Assembly (NCBI RefSeq): GCF_963422355.1
Contig: NC_085097.1
Span: 2,456,001-2,520,000 of the forward strand
DNA: 64,000 nucleotides
Direction: 5' to 3'
Source of the DNA: Corticium candelabrum
Taxonomy: Eukaryota > Porifera > Homoscleromorpha > Homosclerophorida > Plakinidae
Below, piece by piece: positions 21,794 to 34,248 of this stretch (positions are counted from its first letter, which is position 1; every line of letters begins with the position of its first letter). The notes under the pieces were generated by a model, which saw only the letters and a list, made by a program, of their open reading frames with translations, was not told the DNA's origin and did not search any database. Both the position numbers and the translations under genes were made by a program.

Positions 21794-24700
21794 TTACAGA
21801 TCCAACCGCTGCGGAGGCTTCCGCATGCGCGCTGAGCTCCGTCGGTTATGAGCTCCATACTCGTCTTTGGTCGGTAGTCGAGGATTTTTTTGTTTCGTTA
21901 GTGCCGAAACTTCGTTCCTCGTCGTATGGCGTGTGCTCACATTGGTTTCGACAGATCTTTCACTACCTCGGTGTAACTCCGCTTGAAGAACATCTGCTAT
22001 TTCCGCAGAACATTCAAGTGGTGGCTTGGATATCTCCTCATCTTCGACTGAGGCAAATCTTGGCCGAAGTTGCTAAATATGTTGTTTGCAAGTTGGATCT
22101 TTGGGAAAACTCGCACGTTGACCTTTATGGCTCCCAGTCTTTTAACGATCACAGCAGGCACCCAACGAGGATCTTTATCTCTTCTTGGGCCACAATAAAG
22201 CGCAGAACAAGGCGTTCCAACTGAATACTTTGGTCTCTCGCTTGCCACTCGTTTTGCTTTATTGACTTCCCTGTTTTGCCGTGCTTGTAAGTCATGGGCT
22301 GGCGAATGGACTAAAACATCAATCAAAGCTCTGATCTTCTTCCATTTAGCAACTCATTCAGACTGTATCCACTAGCCAACGGGGTCCTCCTGTACTGCAT
22401 AAGAAACTTTTGTAGAGCAGCTTTCGCTTGCAAACGAGACTTCTTCAATGAGTTTCGGAAGGACTGTACGAGTTGCTCTGCCGCCCCATTTGTCTCTGGG
22501 TGATACGGTGCGCCTGAGAAATGGATGATTCCTCTTACTTTACGCCATTCTCTAAATTCTCCAGAAGTGAAAGTAGTAGCATTGTCAGTCACAATTGCGT
22601 GCGGATATCCAAAATGTGCGAAATCTTGCTCCAGTAAGTCTGTAGTGGACTTTGAAGAGGTTGAAGTTGTCGCACGGATGCACGGATACTTAGAGTAAGC
22701 ATCAACTAGTACTTGCCAATTAGAACCCATGGAGTTGATTGCGTGATCTACGTCCACTCTGCTCCAACGTTTTTCGGGTACCTACCATCCACGGATGGAC
22801 TGGTGTTTTGCTTGGAACGTTTTGACGTTCTGCGCAATCCATGCAGCATCTAGTCATCCTTTCAATTGCCGCATCAATTCTAGGCCAGTACACTGCGGAG
22901 CGTGCTAGCTTCGTCATCCGTTGTATCCCACCATGACCTTGGTGTAGAATACCAAGAACTTGCTGTTGTAACCTCTCTGTTATTACTAATCTCGAACCGT
23001 GGAAAAGACATCGTCTGTTGGTTGACAATGATTTATGTAACTTTCTAAAAAGTTGACAACATATACAAATTTCTTGCTTTTGTCAGTTTTTTCATTTTCA
23101 CGATCAGATGGCCAGCCATCCCTGGTATAACCTATTACAATTGACAGAACAGGGTCGCTAGCTGATTTTTCAGTAATTATTCCGGGATCTACTGGATTTA
23201 TTTGTCTGCTGGTCATCCCAACTGTGCACACTGTGTCAATGTCCGCACCACTCTCCTCCCTGTCAAAGTTAGAATTCTCCCCGACTGGGTTTCGGCTGAG
23301 AACGTCGGCGTTCCTGTGTTGTGAAGACTTTCGATACTCCACATTGCTATCATACTGGTTAGCATTGGCACCCATCTTGCTAAACGATTTGCGGCTAATG
23401 TCGGTATTTCCTTGGAGGCACCGAATAGTGCCAGCAGCGGTCTATGATCGGTCACAAGTATGAATCTTCGTCCGTAGAGGAACTGATGAAACCGTTTGAA
23501 GGCAAACACTATTACAAGTGCCTCTCTCTGTATCTGGCTGTAGATACGCTGAGTAGCAGTCAGAATCTTTGAGGCATTTGCTATTGGACGCTCATTATTG
23601 TCAGAGTATCGGTGAAACAGAACCGCTCCAATTCTCACTTGTGATGCATCACACGATATTCCCAATGGTAAATCTGTATTAGAGTGTACCAGTACCGTAT
23701 CCGCGGTAAGCGTGTCCTTAACTCGGTCGAAAGCAGCTTGCTCTTTAGTGCCCATCTCCATGTAGTTCCTTTCTTGATTAGCTGGTGTAATGGTTCCAGA
23801 GTTGTAGACAAATTCGGCAGAAATTTGTTGTAAAACTGCACTGAACCTAAGAAAGACCGTAACTTCTGCACATTAGTAGGTGCAGGCATGTCCTTTACAC
23901 CATCCGCTTCGTGTCCCTTTGCAATTCCTCTGTGTGATTATAAGGGTCCCAAGTACTCAACATATGGCTGGGCGAATGAGCACTTTTGCAGACGGCATTT
24001 GAGTCCGTTATCGTTGAGACGTTTTAGCAGACTTCGCAGATTTCTTATATAATCCTGAGGGGAAGATCCACTTACTAAGATGTCATGAAAGTATACTGCC
24101 ACACCTGTCAGATCACGTTTTAACTGATCCATTATTCCTTAGAAGTAACCGGGTGCGGAACTAATCCCGAATGGCAGTCGTAGTTGGAGTAGTACACCTT
24201 GGTGAGTAATAAGCGCTAACCTCCTTTGAGATTGAGGTCCTAGACGAATCTGATTGTATGCGTCCAAATCGTCGATTTTAGTGAAATAGCATCCACGGGA
24301 TAGGCTTTGCATATGTTGCTCCGGAGATGGCAGTGGGTGTCTGTGCGTCTCCAGTTGTGGGTTTACCGTAATAGCATAATCTCTACAGACGCGTAGCTGT
24401 GCCTTCCCTTGACTTGGTGATTTGTTCTTCCTGAAAGGTACCACCGGAGTCCCATAATCATTGAATTGAACTTTTCTCCAGACTCCTTTCCTGATTCCGG
24501 CTTCATAAGCTTTGGCAAGGTCTTATTGTAGTGCCAAAGGTATTTCTTGCAGTTACAAATCTCGGCTTTCGAAAGACCGGTTTCGCCTCGGGCTTGAACT
24601 TGATTTCCAGCTCTGTCTTTTAGTGTGCCTAACTCCGGCTTGAATATGTCTGGGAATTCTTCACAAAGGTGTCTGCACTCTTTCTGTAGTTCTCTGTCGG

Positions 24701-25130
24701 CTTTGAGGTCATCAAACACTGTATTGACACTTATGGTAGCTGATGAATTACTCCTGTTGAGAAGAGCATCCACCAAAATTCGAAGTTCATGGACTTTGTT
24801 TCTACCTTGTCCGTAAAGATTTGTCAGTTCAGTCACCTGAAAATCCAGTGCTTTAGTTTTAGAAGAAGGGAAATTGTGTTGTGTCACCTGAGAATTTAGC
24901 GTGACACATCCTTTCACTGGCAATTTGTGCTGACTCGCTGATTCAAATAGAGATGCGATTCAGTCAAATGTGGCTGACAGAGATCCCTCCTGTATTTCTA
25001 CTTAGAAAATTGTCACCAGCACCAGTATCCAGTTCAAAATCGAAGGTACGAGCTCAGTTCAGCTTAAAGGGTAGCTGCAATTCAGGCACTCTGTTCCGTT
25101 CTCCTTTGAATATTGCTCGGATCGTTTTGA
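21794..25130 (-). pseudogene. Ty3/gypsy pol (protease, RT, RNase H, integrase), frameshifted
   Basis: From 25130 downwards on the minus strand: protease ELDTGAGDNFLS (about 25010-25050) with the DTG active site; RT blocks including FTKIDDLDAYNQI and LPFGISSAPGYF (24139-24300); catalytic box VYFHDILVSG (about 24090) where YLDDILV is expected, so the first Asp is lost; RNase H FILVTDHRPLLALFG (about 23400-23470); integrase zinc-binding HQGHGGIQRM...CCMDC (22790-22960); and the catalytic core with VDAYSKYP, IVTDNATTF and HPETNGAAEQ (22460-22720). The frame changes at several places. The C-terminus RKPPQRLDL ends in a TAA at 21794-21796. Inactive. Confidence 0.85.
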
Positions 25131-25154
25131 TTTCTGGCTTTCTTTAGGTGTGAT

Positions 25155-26413
25155 AGCTTTCTTTTTCTTTCGACATGCAGCCTCAAGATGCCCTCTATTC
25201 TTGCAGTAATTGCAGGTACAATTTTTGTAGCAGCAATCTTTCTGATTGTGACCAGTCTTGTCGCATCGATAGCAAGGCTTGGAATCCTACTTGGGCGTCT
25301 TCTTGCCGAGCTTCACTTTGTTCACGAGCTTTGGTTGCTGACCATAGACAGTTTCTTTGGCTACCTTCGCTGCCTCTTCCGTCTCTATAGCTAATTGGAT
25401 TGCGCAAGCAAAAGTCAGTTCGTTGTCCTTAACCTTAAAAAGATCTTTGAAGGAGAACTCTCACCAAATACTGAAACTTGTTGAAAGAAAGATACAAGGC
25501 TTGATATCTTCCTGCAGGAAACCTACGGTCCAGACAGCCACAGAAGCAGAGAATCGGCAACGAGTTGTTCAGACGATTCCTCGTATGTACACAAAGTCTT
25601 ACTCTGTCGAAGTAACTACTTTAGGTTCAACAATACCAAGTGCTCCTAACGCACCCAAAATTTAGGCAGACATGATCTATGAGCTAATTCAAGAAGGGTC
25701 TCATTCTGAGGTTGTATTGCCACAGTCGATACTTGCGTGATAACTTTGGGTTAACTTAGTTAATAAATCACAACTTGACACCATATGTCTCACAATGCCT
25801 ACCTTGAAATGTGCACAGATATCGGTCTTCCTTGCTAACCAACAATCAGAGGTACGCATACGCCACATACGGGTTCTAAACACGCCTACGCAGGTAATTG
25901 CAAAGCTTTATTTCTTCGTTACGGTAAAATTCTGCAGTAAACGGTTGCAAAGGGTTGTGTCTTTAAGTCACAGCTTTCATCTGAGAGATAGTTGATTTTG
26001 TGAGATTTCTCCTTTAAGTAAGCTTCATTATTCAATGAAAAAAGAAAACGCGTATTCATAGCCTCGTCTAGCGCATCCTTAATCAAATGACAATCACAAG
26101 TGACAGCGTCCTGGCGTATACGAGCGGCAAGTTCGTGCACTGTCTCACCTGCTTTTCTATCCATCCCTGTCTAGCAGTTGAAGCGTTTTCGTACGACGAA
26201 ACGTGCTTCTACGTACGTGCTAAACCGTGACCAATAGTCCGTCCATAGTGCTGTCGAAGGTGGACTACTTGTTTTGTATCCATTCTCCCACCTTTCGAAC
26301 GATGCTAGGAGTGCTTGCATCTGTTCCTCATGACGTCTTTGCATGTCCTCCTGTAGCCGTCGCTGCGCCACTAGTTGTTTCCGTAACGCTTCTACCAGTG
26401 GCTCCGTTGCCAT
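25155..26413 (-). pseudogene. Ty3/gypsy gag, interrupted by a MITE
   Basis: The minus-strand start at 26413 opens MATEPLVEALRKQL and a coiled, charged N-terminus. The next frame (26014-26164) has GETVHELAARIRQDA, a common gypsy Gag block. The frame is then cut by a 566-bp TIR element (25449-26014) and resumes at 25448 with ELTFACAIQLAIETEEAAK. It ends in two zinc knuckles, CYRCDKTGHNQKDC and CNYCKNRGHLEAAC (25175-25270), that are both still well formed. At least one frame change separates the first two pieces. Confidence 0.8.
25449..26014. mobile_element. MITE inside gypsy gag, copy 1
   Basis: The ends are imperfect inverted repeats: left GAAGGAGAACTCTCACCAAA, and right (reverse complement) AAAGGAGAAATCTCACAAAA. 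The gag frame is interrupted exactly at these ends. A related copy with the same TIR core (CTCTCACCAAA) lies at 45593-46044. The copies share internal blocks such as TATCTTCCTGCAGGAA and ACCATATGTCTCACAAT. No coding capacity. Confidence 0.8.
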
Positions 26414-26665
26414 GCTTCAACACCGTAAATAACTATACTTTACCTTCTCGGTACTAGACTGTCGCTTATTTATGGCGGATCCTGCCGACTAAGCCAATTC
26501 TCTATTATGTTCGTTATTAAGAAGATCCGTCAGAAGGGCTCGGGTATAGACGTGGAGGCACGGGCGAGACACGATTCACACTTTTGATTAAAAAAAACAC
26601 ACACAAAATGGTAGCTATACACAATAGGTAGCTATACCCAACTGGTACCGGCTAATCACACTGAA

Positions 26666-26812
26666 TGAATGACTTTACAGAGATGACTGTAGACTATTTA
26701 CATAAATGCGGCAAACGTGAAAGTTCTAGAAAGGGGAGGGTCCACTGGCAACTATTTATAGACACAACTACAACGTACTGTCTAATTACAACTGTGGCTA
26801 AGTGCCACAACA
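26666..26812 (-). repeat. 5' LTR of the gypsy element
   Basis: Partner of 21603-21750. Directly next to it (26813 onward) begins repeat copy C. Confidence 0.8.
26752..26760 (-). promoter_or_regulatory. TATA box in the gypsy 5' LTR
   Basis: Reverse complement reads TATAAATAG. It is conserved in the 3' LTR at about 21690-21698. It probably positioned the element's own transcription start. Confidence 0.55.
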
Positions 26813-27740
26813 CAGATAGACCCACAAACCGACAGACAAACAGAAATAGAGACGAAATAACCGACAGACTGACAAAGAGACAAATTGACCAACAGACAGA
26901 TGGTCAATAATGAAAGAAACGTGTATATATCAATACCTTTCTCTTAGTGAGATCTCCAGTCGATGGACGCTCTGATATGAACTTAATAGGGGAGCATTAT
27001 GCTAAGGTTAGAAAACAAGAACGTACGAGGCAGGCTTCCAAATAACGTCCAATAATTGCAGGTTTCATTTTACCGTTTCGTGTAAACTTTGATATTTGCT
27101 AAGGCGAAAATAAAGCGTGCTCTGACTCACCTTCAATCGACGGCGAAAAGCACACATACGGTGATGGTTCGGCTGTAGAATGACTACACGTTGTGTCACG
27201 TGATTATGTGCGTTGACGCACGTTTTCGTGTGTTTTTCACATCACTCAAGCCCTTTTGTACTGTAGTATGGCCTTCATTCGTAAAAGGAAACACGGAGGA
27301 AAGTGTGAAAGACGGAGCGATCGCAAGTCGTTCAAGACGATCATGTGGAGTCTACAACGAACGAACGACCGACTCGCTTACCAACTGCAACTTGTTCTTC
27401 TTCACTGTTAGAGTCGCCTAAAGCGTATATACCCGCCTCTTGTGTGCTTTAGTCGGCCTCGGACAGCAAGACCAAGACAATGCGCCGCGCAACACAACAA
27501 GCGTTCGGTTCGCAGCCAAAGGCCCTAACGTACGTTAACGTCTACTGCGCGTGCGGCAATCGTTGAAGTGTTTCTTTAGATGATTTTGAGCATATACTGT
27601 TAGCTTGTCGCTGACGCTCGTCAAATGGTATTGTAAATGGTACAGTGTCAGCGTCAACGTTTTGACAGCGATCTGAAGTCCTTGCCAGCGTCTTCACTCG
27701 CTGGCGTTCCCAGCGTCATATCGTAGCTAGACTTGAGAGC
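26813..27740. repeat. Repeat copy C, upstream of TPR array 2
   Basis: Begins with the GACA-rich simple repeat (to about 26905), then the same series of blocks as copy A (13330-14260) and copy B (17040-17830), then the sequence that precedes the TPR exons. It abuts the gypsy 5' LTR. Confidence 0.75.
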
Positions 27741-28012
27741 CGGTGCAGTACATCGTGCGGTCCATTGCTCGTGCGTTTTGGACGGTCACCATGTAATACT
27801 TTTAATGTATGCATTGTAAAAATTAATATAAAATTTAAATAAAAAATTAAAAATTAGAAAATGTAAAATTAGAATTTCCGACCCTTCGCGATTTTTGCTC
27901 CATGTTACACGAAACGAAGTATGTTTCTGTGCATCATAAATATTGCATGCATGTAAAATTGTTGATTAATTAAGCAAACTCCTATATATTCGTTGATATC
28001 AATTTCTTACAG

Positions 28013-30105
28013 CTTTGACTTTCATGGCTAATTGCTACAGAGGTTTGCGTCAGTTTGAAAGGAGTGAGCAGCTCTATTTCGAAACACTCAAATTTGTACA
28101 ACAACAAGGATTAGAACAAGAAACCGTCTCTGTCGGTATACATTTGGCGTTTGTGTCTATTGATCGTGATAATAATTGCAAAATAAAATTGTTTCTTTTA
28201 TCTACCGATTGTAAGATTGTTTATAATGAGTTGTTGTTGTACATCTCATATTTTTATTTCTCTTGTTCTTCAATGTATTTGCACTGTTCAGTTCTGAGCG
28301 ATCTGGCTTTGACATACGAGAATTGGGGCAATATATCTGCGGCAATAGAGAACTATGAAAAGAGTTTGAGTTTGATGAGAAAACAGTCAAATGTCAATCC
28401 GTTGAATCTCTCTACAGGTGCTTTTAGTATCTAGAAGCGATTGTTTATTTACTGTCGTTTAATATTACAATAATTAATTAATTGATTCTTTTCCAGTTAT
28501 CACGCATCTTGTTTTTTGTTATGAGCAGAATGGACAACTTGAACGAGCTGTCTCTTATTGCGAAGATGCTTTGACATTCATCAGAAAGGAATTACCGCCT
28601 TCTCATCCGTCTTTAGCTGGGGGTAAGGTTTGTCTAACTTACAGCGCAAAACACGTTGAATTATAAAACAATTCATCATTTTCACTGATCTACTGCAACG
28701 CATTCTGTCGGCCTAGAGTAGTACAGTAGGGAATGTGCATTCTATTATTTGATGGGATCGACCCATTGAGTTAGTTTTGTTACATTGCATGTTGAGGCTA
28801 AGTGTCGCACCAATTTATTATACAGTAGCTGATGTAGGGTTTGACAGACGAGGGGCATACACTTGGAGTGTGGGCGTGTTTTGTGAAGCTTAATTATACC
28901 GTAGACCATCAGTATGCTCTAAGCTGTACTTAATAATCCGCTACAATAAACTTACATAGAAACAACCTCGACCATTAGATTTTACGCTATCGATTGACTC
29001 GGATATTTTACTAATTTAAACTCAAGATGAAAGGCTCTAAACGACGTGTTTTTATTATTTCATGTGTTGTCGTTGCAGTAATGAGTTTTCTGTCTTCTTG
29101 CTACCTTGACCAACAGCGCGTGGATCGCGCGATGCCGTTGGCCAATGAAGCCTTACAACGGGCAATAATATCGCTGCCCATCAACCATGCCGACTTGGGC
29201 GAGTGTACGGACGACAAGCACATTCTCTAGTTCTTACAATAGACTGGTCAATTACACCATGTATAGATTTGCAAAAAGCTGCTTCGTGCCATCACTCTTT
29301 ACAATCGTATGATGAAGCTATTCGATTGTTTGAAAGAGCTGCAGATGTTTACAGTCATCATCTGCCCGCACGAGCAACATCTTTGTCTGATGGTACGTCT
29401 TAGTTATTTCTCTCTGCATTTTTTGCTATTGATGACGTCATTGAAAAGAGTAATCTTATATCCTTTAGTGAAATATAGCCTTGCCCTCGTGTATGATAGT
29501 ATTGGACAGAAAGACAAAGCGGTGGAACTCATGACAGAAAGTCTTAACATCATGAAACAAACTTTACCAGAGAAACATCCGGGAATTGGTCAATGTTAGT
29601 ATTTGTTGCTGTTGGCTTGCATTGTGTGTTGTGTGTTGTTGATGTGAGGTGATAATGTGTATTTGTATAGCTATCGTGACCCTTGGCGGCATTCTTTGTG
29701 ACAAGGGAGATTTCGATGCGGCCGTTGTGCATATTGTGTCAGGTCTGTCTATTCTACAAGAAAAATTACCGACTAGTCCGTTCATAGCCACTGGTAGGAA
29801 TGGATTGCATTGATGTTGCTACTTGTATTTGTATCTCAATCAGACAATCATCATCGTGTTGACTGCAGGTCTATAGAGTCTTGCATTCATTGAAATGAAA
29901 CGAAACCAATTGGTAGAGGCACATGGACACGCCACTGGATGTTTACGTTTACGCCAACAGATTTACGCAAACTTTCACGGAGGGATAGTTCAAGGTATGA
30001 GAGAGTTGATCGACACTATGAGATAGTCTGTGTTTTCAACATGTTTGTGTGCGTTTGCTACAGCGATCAATTTACTTCACGAAATCGAAAAGAAGCAACA
30101 ATGAG
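28013..30105 (+). pseudogene. TPR exon array 2: duplicate of array 1 without NB-ARC exons, with a stop
   Basis: Exons 28013-28135, 28292-28417, 28497-28622, 29079-29204, 29267-29392, 29469-29594 and 29671-29793 match those of array 1 one by one in length and phase, and all remain open. In the next exon (from 29869) the third codon is TAG (29874-29876) where array 1 has TAT, so the frame ends there. The final exon also ends early (TGA near 30101). No P-loop or NB-ARC exons precede it; upstream is only repeat copy C and the gypsy LTR. It may be a dead fragment, a free-standing TPR protein, or alternative 3' exons for the upstream gene. Several substitutions change residues, so both drift and selection are possible. 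Confidence 0.75.
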
Positions 30106-30400
30106 CAGTCGACACCAACAGTATGACAGCTACCAATTAGCTAATCAACACCACGTGTCTGTGGCAGTGGCGTTTTATGTAGAGGGTTTCCATTCTAGTT
30201 GTTAGCTATATGGTTAGCAGTTTACACATTTTATCTTACGGCCAGTGTGACGTGTTGTAGATAGTAGCTGCGATTGTGTATCAATTGCTTTTAGAGTTTT
30301 TGCCACATTTTTATTGTTAGACTGCGATCTATGTCTTATTTGTATTATGACTAGCTTATTGTGATATCAATAATTATCTATTATGAAATGTAAAGTGATC

Positions 30401-30540
30401 GTTAAAACAGCAAGTACAAAGCCTGTGTGTATATACTCTTTGTACAAAACTGTTGTAGCTGCTTGCGTACTTCAGCTATGACCCAACGTGGCCCTGGGTT
30501 GTTTTTGGTGGCTCCTCCATGAGCACGTGACTATAACTAA
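30401..30540. repeat. Dispersed repeat, left part; partner at 48521-48660
   Basis: Shares GTTAAAACAGCAAGTACAAA, then TTCAGCTATGACCCAACGTG and GGCCCTGGGTTGTTTT with the partner. The right part of the same repeat is at about 31505-31640, so this copy has been split by about 960 bp of inserted DNA. Confidence 0.7.
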
Positions 30541-30837
30541 TTGTACGGTATCCGTAGGTGCCTCGCGTTCGTGATTAACACTTCCAACGGAGCTTTCAGA
30601 CCTTCTACTGAAACACCGAGTCCTAGCTATACAATACCTATTTGTTTCAACATGCAAACTTCCTAGTAGTTTAGATTACGTATGTAGGCCTGATATACGT
30701 AGTCGTCGTTTTGCGATTGTGATCAAGACAATTGAAATGTACAGTCTAGGTATGCAATCAGTTCCGTTGTAACCACAGTGGTATGATATTTACTGACATA
30801 GAAATTGATATCAGCAAACATTGACTATGAACAGTGT

Positions 30838-30957
30838 TGGATGCAGCACAGTGTAGTAAAGGATTAATCTTACTGTAGTACAGGACGTGTGAATAGTTTG
30901 CAGCACAGTGTAGTAAAGGATTAATCTTACTGTAGTACAGGACGTGTGAATAGTTGA
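30838..30957. repeat. Two-copy tandem repeat of about 60 bp
   Basis: The unit GCAGCACAGTGTAGTAAAGG...TACAGGACGTGTGAATAGTT occurs twice in direct succession with no visible difference. Confidence 0.9.
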
Positions 30958-31166
30958 CTGTAGGTGGCATTCAACTCCTGAAGGTGTTTCTTGGTTGTAA
31001 AGTACACACAATCCCTAGCTACAATACAAAAGGACGGGGCGCCAGAAGTTCGGGAAGCGTTTTCTTCGGCATTTGGTCACTTGTACGAATCGTTCTTAGA
31101 CTCATCTGTAGTCGGACACGAAACGATTTCTAAGGTTAGTCCTATCATGAAACGTGGTCGTGAGGA

Positions 31167-31400
<234 letters not shown>

Positions 31401-31844
31401 AAAAGCTCGATTGAGACCCATAGAGGACCACCACGCCCACTTCTGTTGTGCGACCCGGATTAGAAGCCTCGCTACGCTCGGCAATAAGCACAAGATACCG
31501 TTACGTCCTGTTGCCCTGAAAAGTTGGGTTGCGATGAAATGGTAGAGCACGTTCATGGTGTCCAGGCTCACTGTTACGCCTGATTTGGGTAGACCAAGGC
31601 TAGGCTAGCATCAGATGTGCTAGAAATGTAATAATTAATTAATTAAATGTATTTGCAATATACCGGGCAATTTCGTCTGACTTTAACTAATTTTATTCAG
31701 ACAGTTTATTTCATTCTGCATAACCTAACTGCTTACGTTTCTTTAGCGCAAACTATCATGAGCAGAGGTGTTGATCGGATGAGATCCCGGATGTAACATA
31801 TCGATATTCGTTCATTTGCCTGTCCTCTGCTTTCCTGTTTTGCT

Positions 31845-34240
31845 ATGTGTTTGGCTTTCCTTTCCTACTTTGGTATTGGAATTGATTTGTTTATGTATCG
31901 TCTGAGGATTGGAAACTTTTTTGCGTCGTTTTCAAGCGTTCAAGTGCCAACACGTGCGAACCTGAATCAACTTCACTTCCTGTGTTACTTTATTTTAATT
32001 GTTCTTTTATTATCTCTAATTCCATGCTCCTTGCAGTGTTCTGGTGATATTGAATTAAACCATGGCCCCTCTCGAGGTTTCTCAACTGTCAACTCTCTTG
32101 CTGATTTTCAGTCTCTCTCACTTAACTGTAGAGGGAAAACAGTCATTGGTTATTTAAATGTCAGTAGTTCTCTTGGTAAGTGTGATGAAATTTGGGACAT
32201 TATGCAGTCTTCCCTGGTGAAAATTTTTGATCTCTCTGAGACTGGGCTCAACCCATCTATCACCAACAACTCTATACAACCACCAGGTTATTGTACTTAC
32301 AGACGTGACCGTGACCGTCATGGTGGCGGAGTGCTTCTGTTTGTAAAAGACAGGATTTTATCCAAATATAGAAGTGATCTGGAACATCCTGATCTAGAAG
32401 CAGTTTGGTTTGAGGTACAGCTATCCCGGCTTTGCTGCTCTGTTGTCATTGCTTGTGTCTGGATACCACTTGGCAGTAAATCTGCTAACATTAGTATTCT
32501 TGATTACCAATTAGAAGAAGACTTAGTCATGAATAAAAACAAGAAGGTTGTTTTAATTGAGGATCTAAATTGTGGCCTTGATGATGTTTCTTTGCCTTGT
32601 ACTCAACAGCTAAATAGCGTCCTCTAGAAATACCAGCTGAAATCAATGATTGAAGGCTCAACTCGTGTCTGCATCTCATCGGAATCACAGCTTTGACGGT
32701 ATTTGTCTGTAATTTTTGGGAGTCCGTTGACTGTTGTGAATCAATTCCTGCATCTATCAATGATCATCACCTAATTATTAGCACTTTCTATCATAAACCT
32801 GCTGTTTGTCCTCTGCCATCCGTCATGAAGCGGTGTGTCAGGTCTCTTGACAATTCAAAGTTCACCAAGGATCTTTTAGACCAACCATGGAATTTGCTAG
32901 ATCTTTTTAGAGATGTCAACACGATGTGGGACTATTGGAAGTCTTTGTTTCTGTCTGTGCTTGACAGGCATGCACCTATGAAATGGATCAGACCTCGCCT
33001 TTGTTCTCTGCCTGCATTTCTCCTAAAATTGGCAAGGAAATGAGGGACAGAGATCGTATGCATAAGCAGACTATTCGAAATTGGGATCGTAACACCTGGA
33101 ATTTGTATTAGTCTAAAAGAAACACTGTAAATTGGCTAATAAGACATTCTAAACGGTGCTATTTTGGCAATCTGTTGGAGCAACGTAACTGTAATTCACC
33201 CCAGTTTGGCAAGCAATGGATGCAGCTGTCAAGAGGAAGACTTGTTCTATTGCCGCGATATCAATTTCTGCCAAAGAGTTTAGTTACCAGTTGCTTCTGT
33301 TGTTTATTTCTCTGAATTCTGAATTCTTAGATGACACTTCAATACATTCTTCTCAGTTACCAATCAACTCCACAACAAAAAGTCAGTTTATCATTCAACC
33401 ATTTGTTGAGGAAGATGTTTGGAAGGAGCTTAACTTGCTTGATATTCACAAAGCTGCAAGACCTGATTGTATTTCTGGTAGATTCTTAAATCTTGCAGCT
33501 GACGTAATTGCCGCCCCTTTAACAAAGATTTTTATTAAGTCATTAGAAATATCAATGGGTGCAGACGAATGGAAATGGCTTCTGTTGCACTAATATTAAA
33601 AGAGGCTCAGCTAAAAATCCCAAAAATTATCAGCCAATATCTCATTTGCTTGTCGTTTCAAAAGTTTTAGAGCGTCGGGTCCATCACCAGTTTCAGTGTC
33701 ATGTTATCCATCATAAATTTCTTCATCCTGCTCAAAGTGCCTTCTGTCCTCACCGTAGCACACAAGACGTCCTGGTACGGTCGACCAATAACTGGTTTTC
33801 GGATCGTGATCAGACAAGTATTACTGCCATCACCTTTCTTGATGTCAAAAGGCTCTTGAATCGGTCAATCATCAACTTCTATTGAGGAAACTGCATGATA
33901 TTGGAATTAAACATTTCTCTATGAATTGGTTCAATAGCTATTTTGAATGGCAGGCAGCAAATGGTCTCTACACGGTATAGTGCCTCGGACTGGTTTTCAC
34001 GTCAACAGGAAGTTCTCAAGGTTCTATATTGGGTCCTTTGCTATTTTCCCTGTACATCAATGACCTCCCTGACGTCGTTGAAAATGTTTTATCAATCTTT
34101 TGCAGATGATTCTTGTATATACAAGTCTGCGTCATCTATTCCTCAAGTGCTATCAATGGTCAATATTCGTACAGTTCCTGATTGCTTCACAACATTGACA
34201 GTTGGAAAAGCGCATAATGCATTATTCACAGGCTCCAAAA
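31845..34240 (+). pseudogene. Non-LTR retrotransposon ORF2 (endonuclease plus RT), broken
   Basis: The plus-strand frame 31845-32627 carries APE-type endonuclease blocks: GYLNVSSSLGKCDEI, DLSETGLNPSI (usually TETWL) and RDRDRHGGGVLLFVKD. Later frames carry RT blocks: NYQPISHLLVVSKVLER (about 33625), HPAQSAFCPHRSTQDVL (about 33730) and SFADDSCIYKS (about 34100), the catalytic FADD box. At least four frame changes or stops separate them. The arrangement is that of the CR1/L2/Jockey-like group; I cannot be more precise. The 3' end is lost where a gypsy fragment on the other strand begins (about 34245). Confidence 0.8.
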
Positions 34241-34248
34241 CCTCTCTT

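Larger units (their letters stand above)
21603..26812 (-). mobile_element. Ty3/gypsy LTR retrotransposon, complete ends but decayed genes
   Basis: Direct repeats of about 148 bp (21603-21750 and 26666-26812) bound a 5.2-kb minus-strand element. In element sense the LTR begins TGTTGTGGCAC and ends GTCATTCA, with TATAAATAG inside. A purine tract (GGCAAGGAGG, plus-strand 21751-21760) directly precedes the 3' LTR. Gag, protease, RT, RNase H and integrase follow in gypsy order, all broken by frameshifts. The two LTRs differ at roughly one base in ten by eye, so the insertion is old. I find no matching target-site duplication. Confidence 0.85.
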
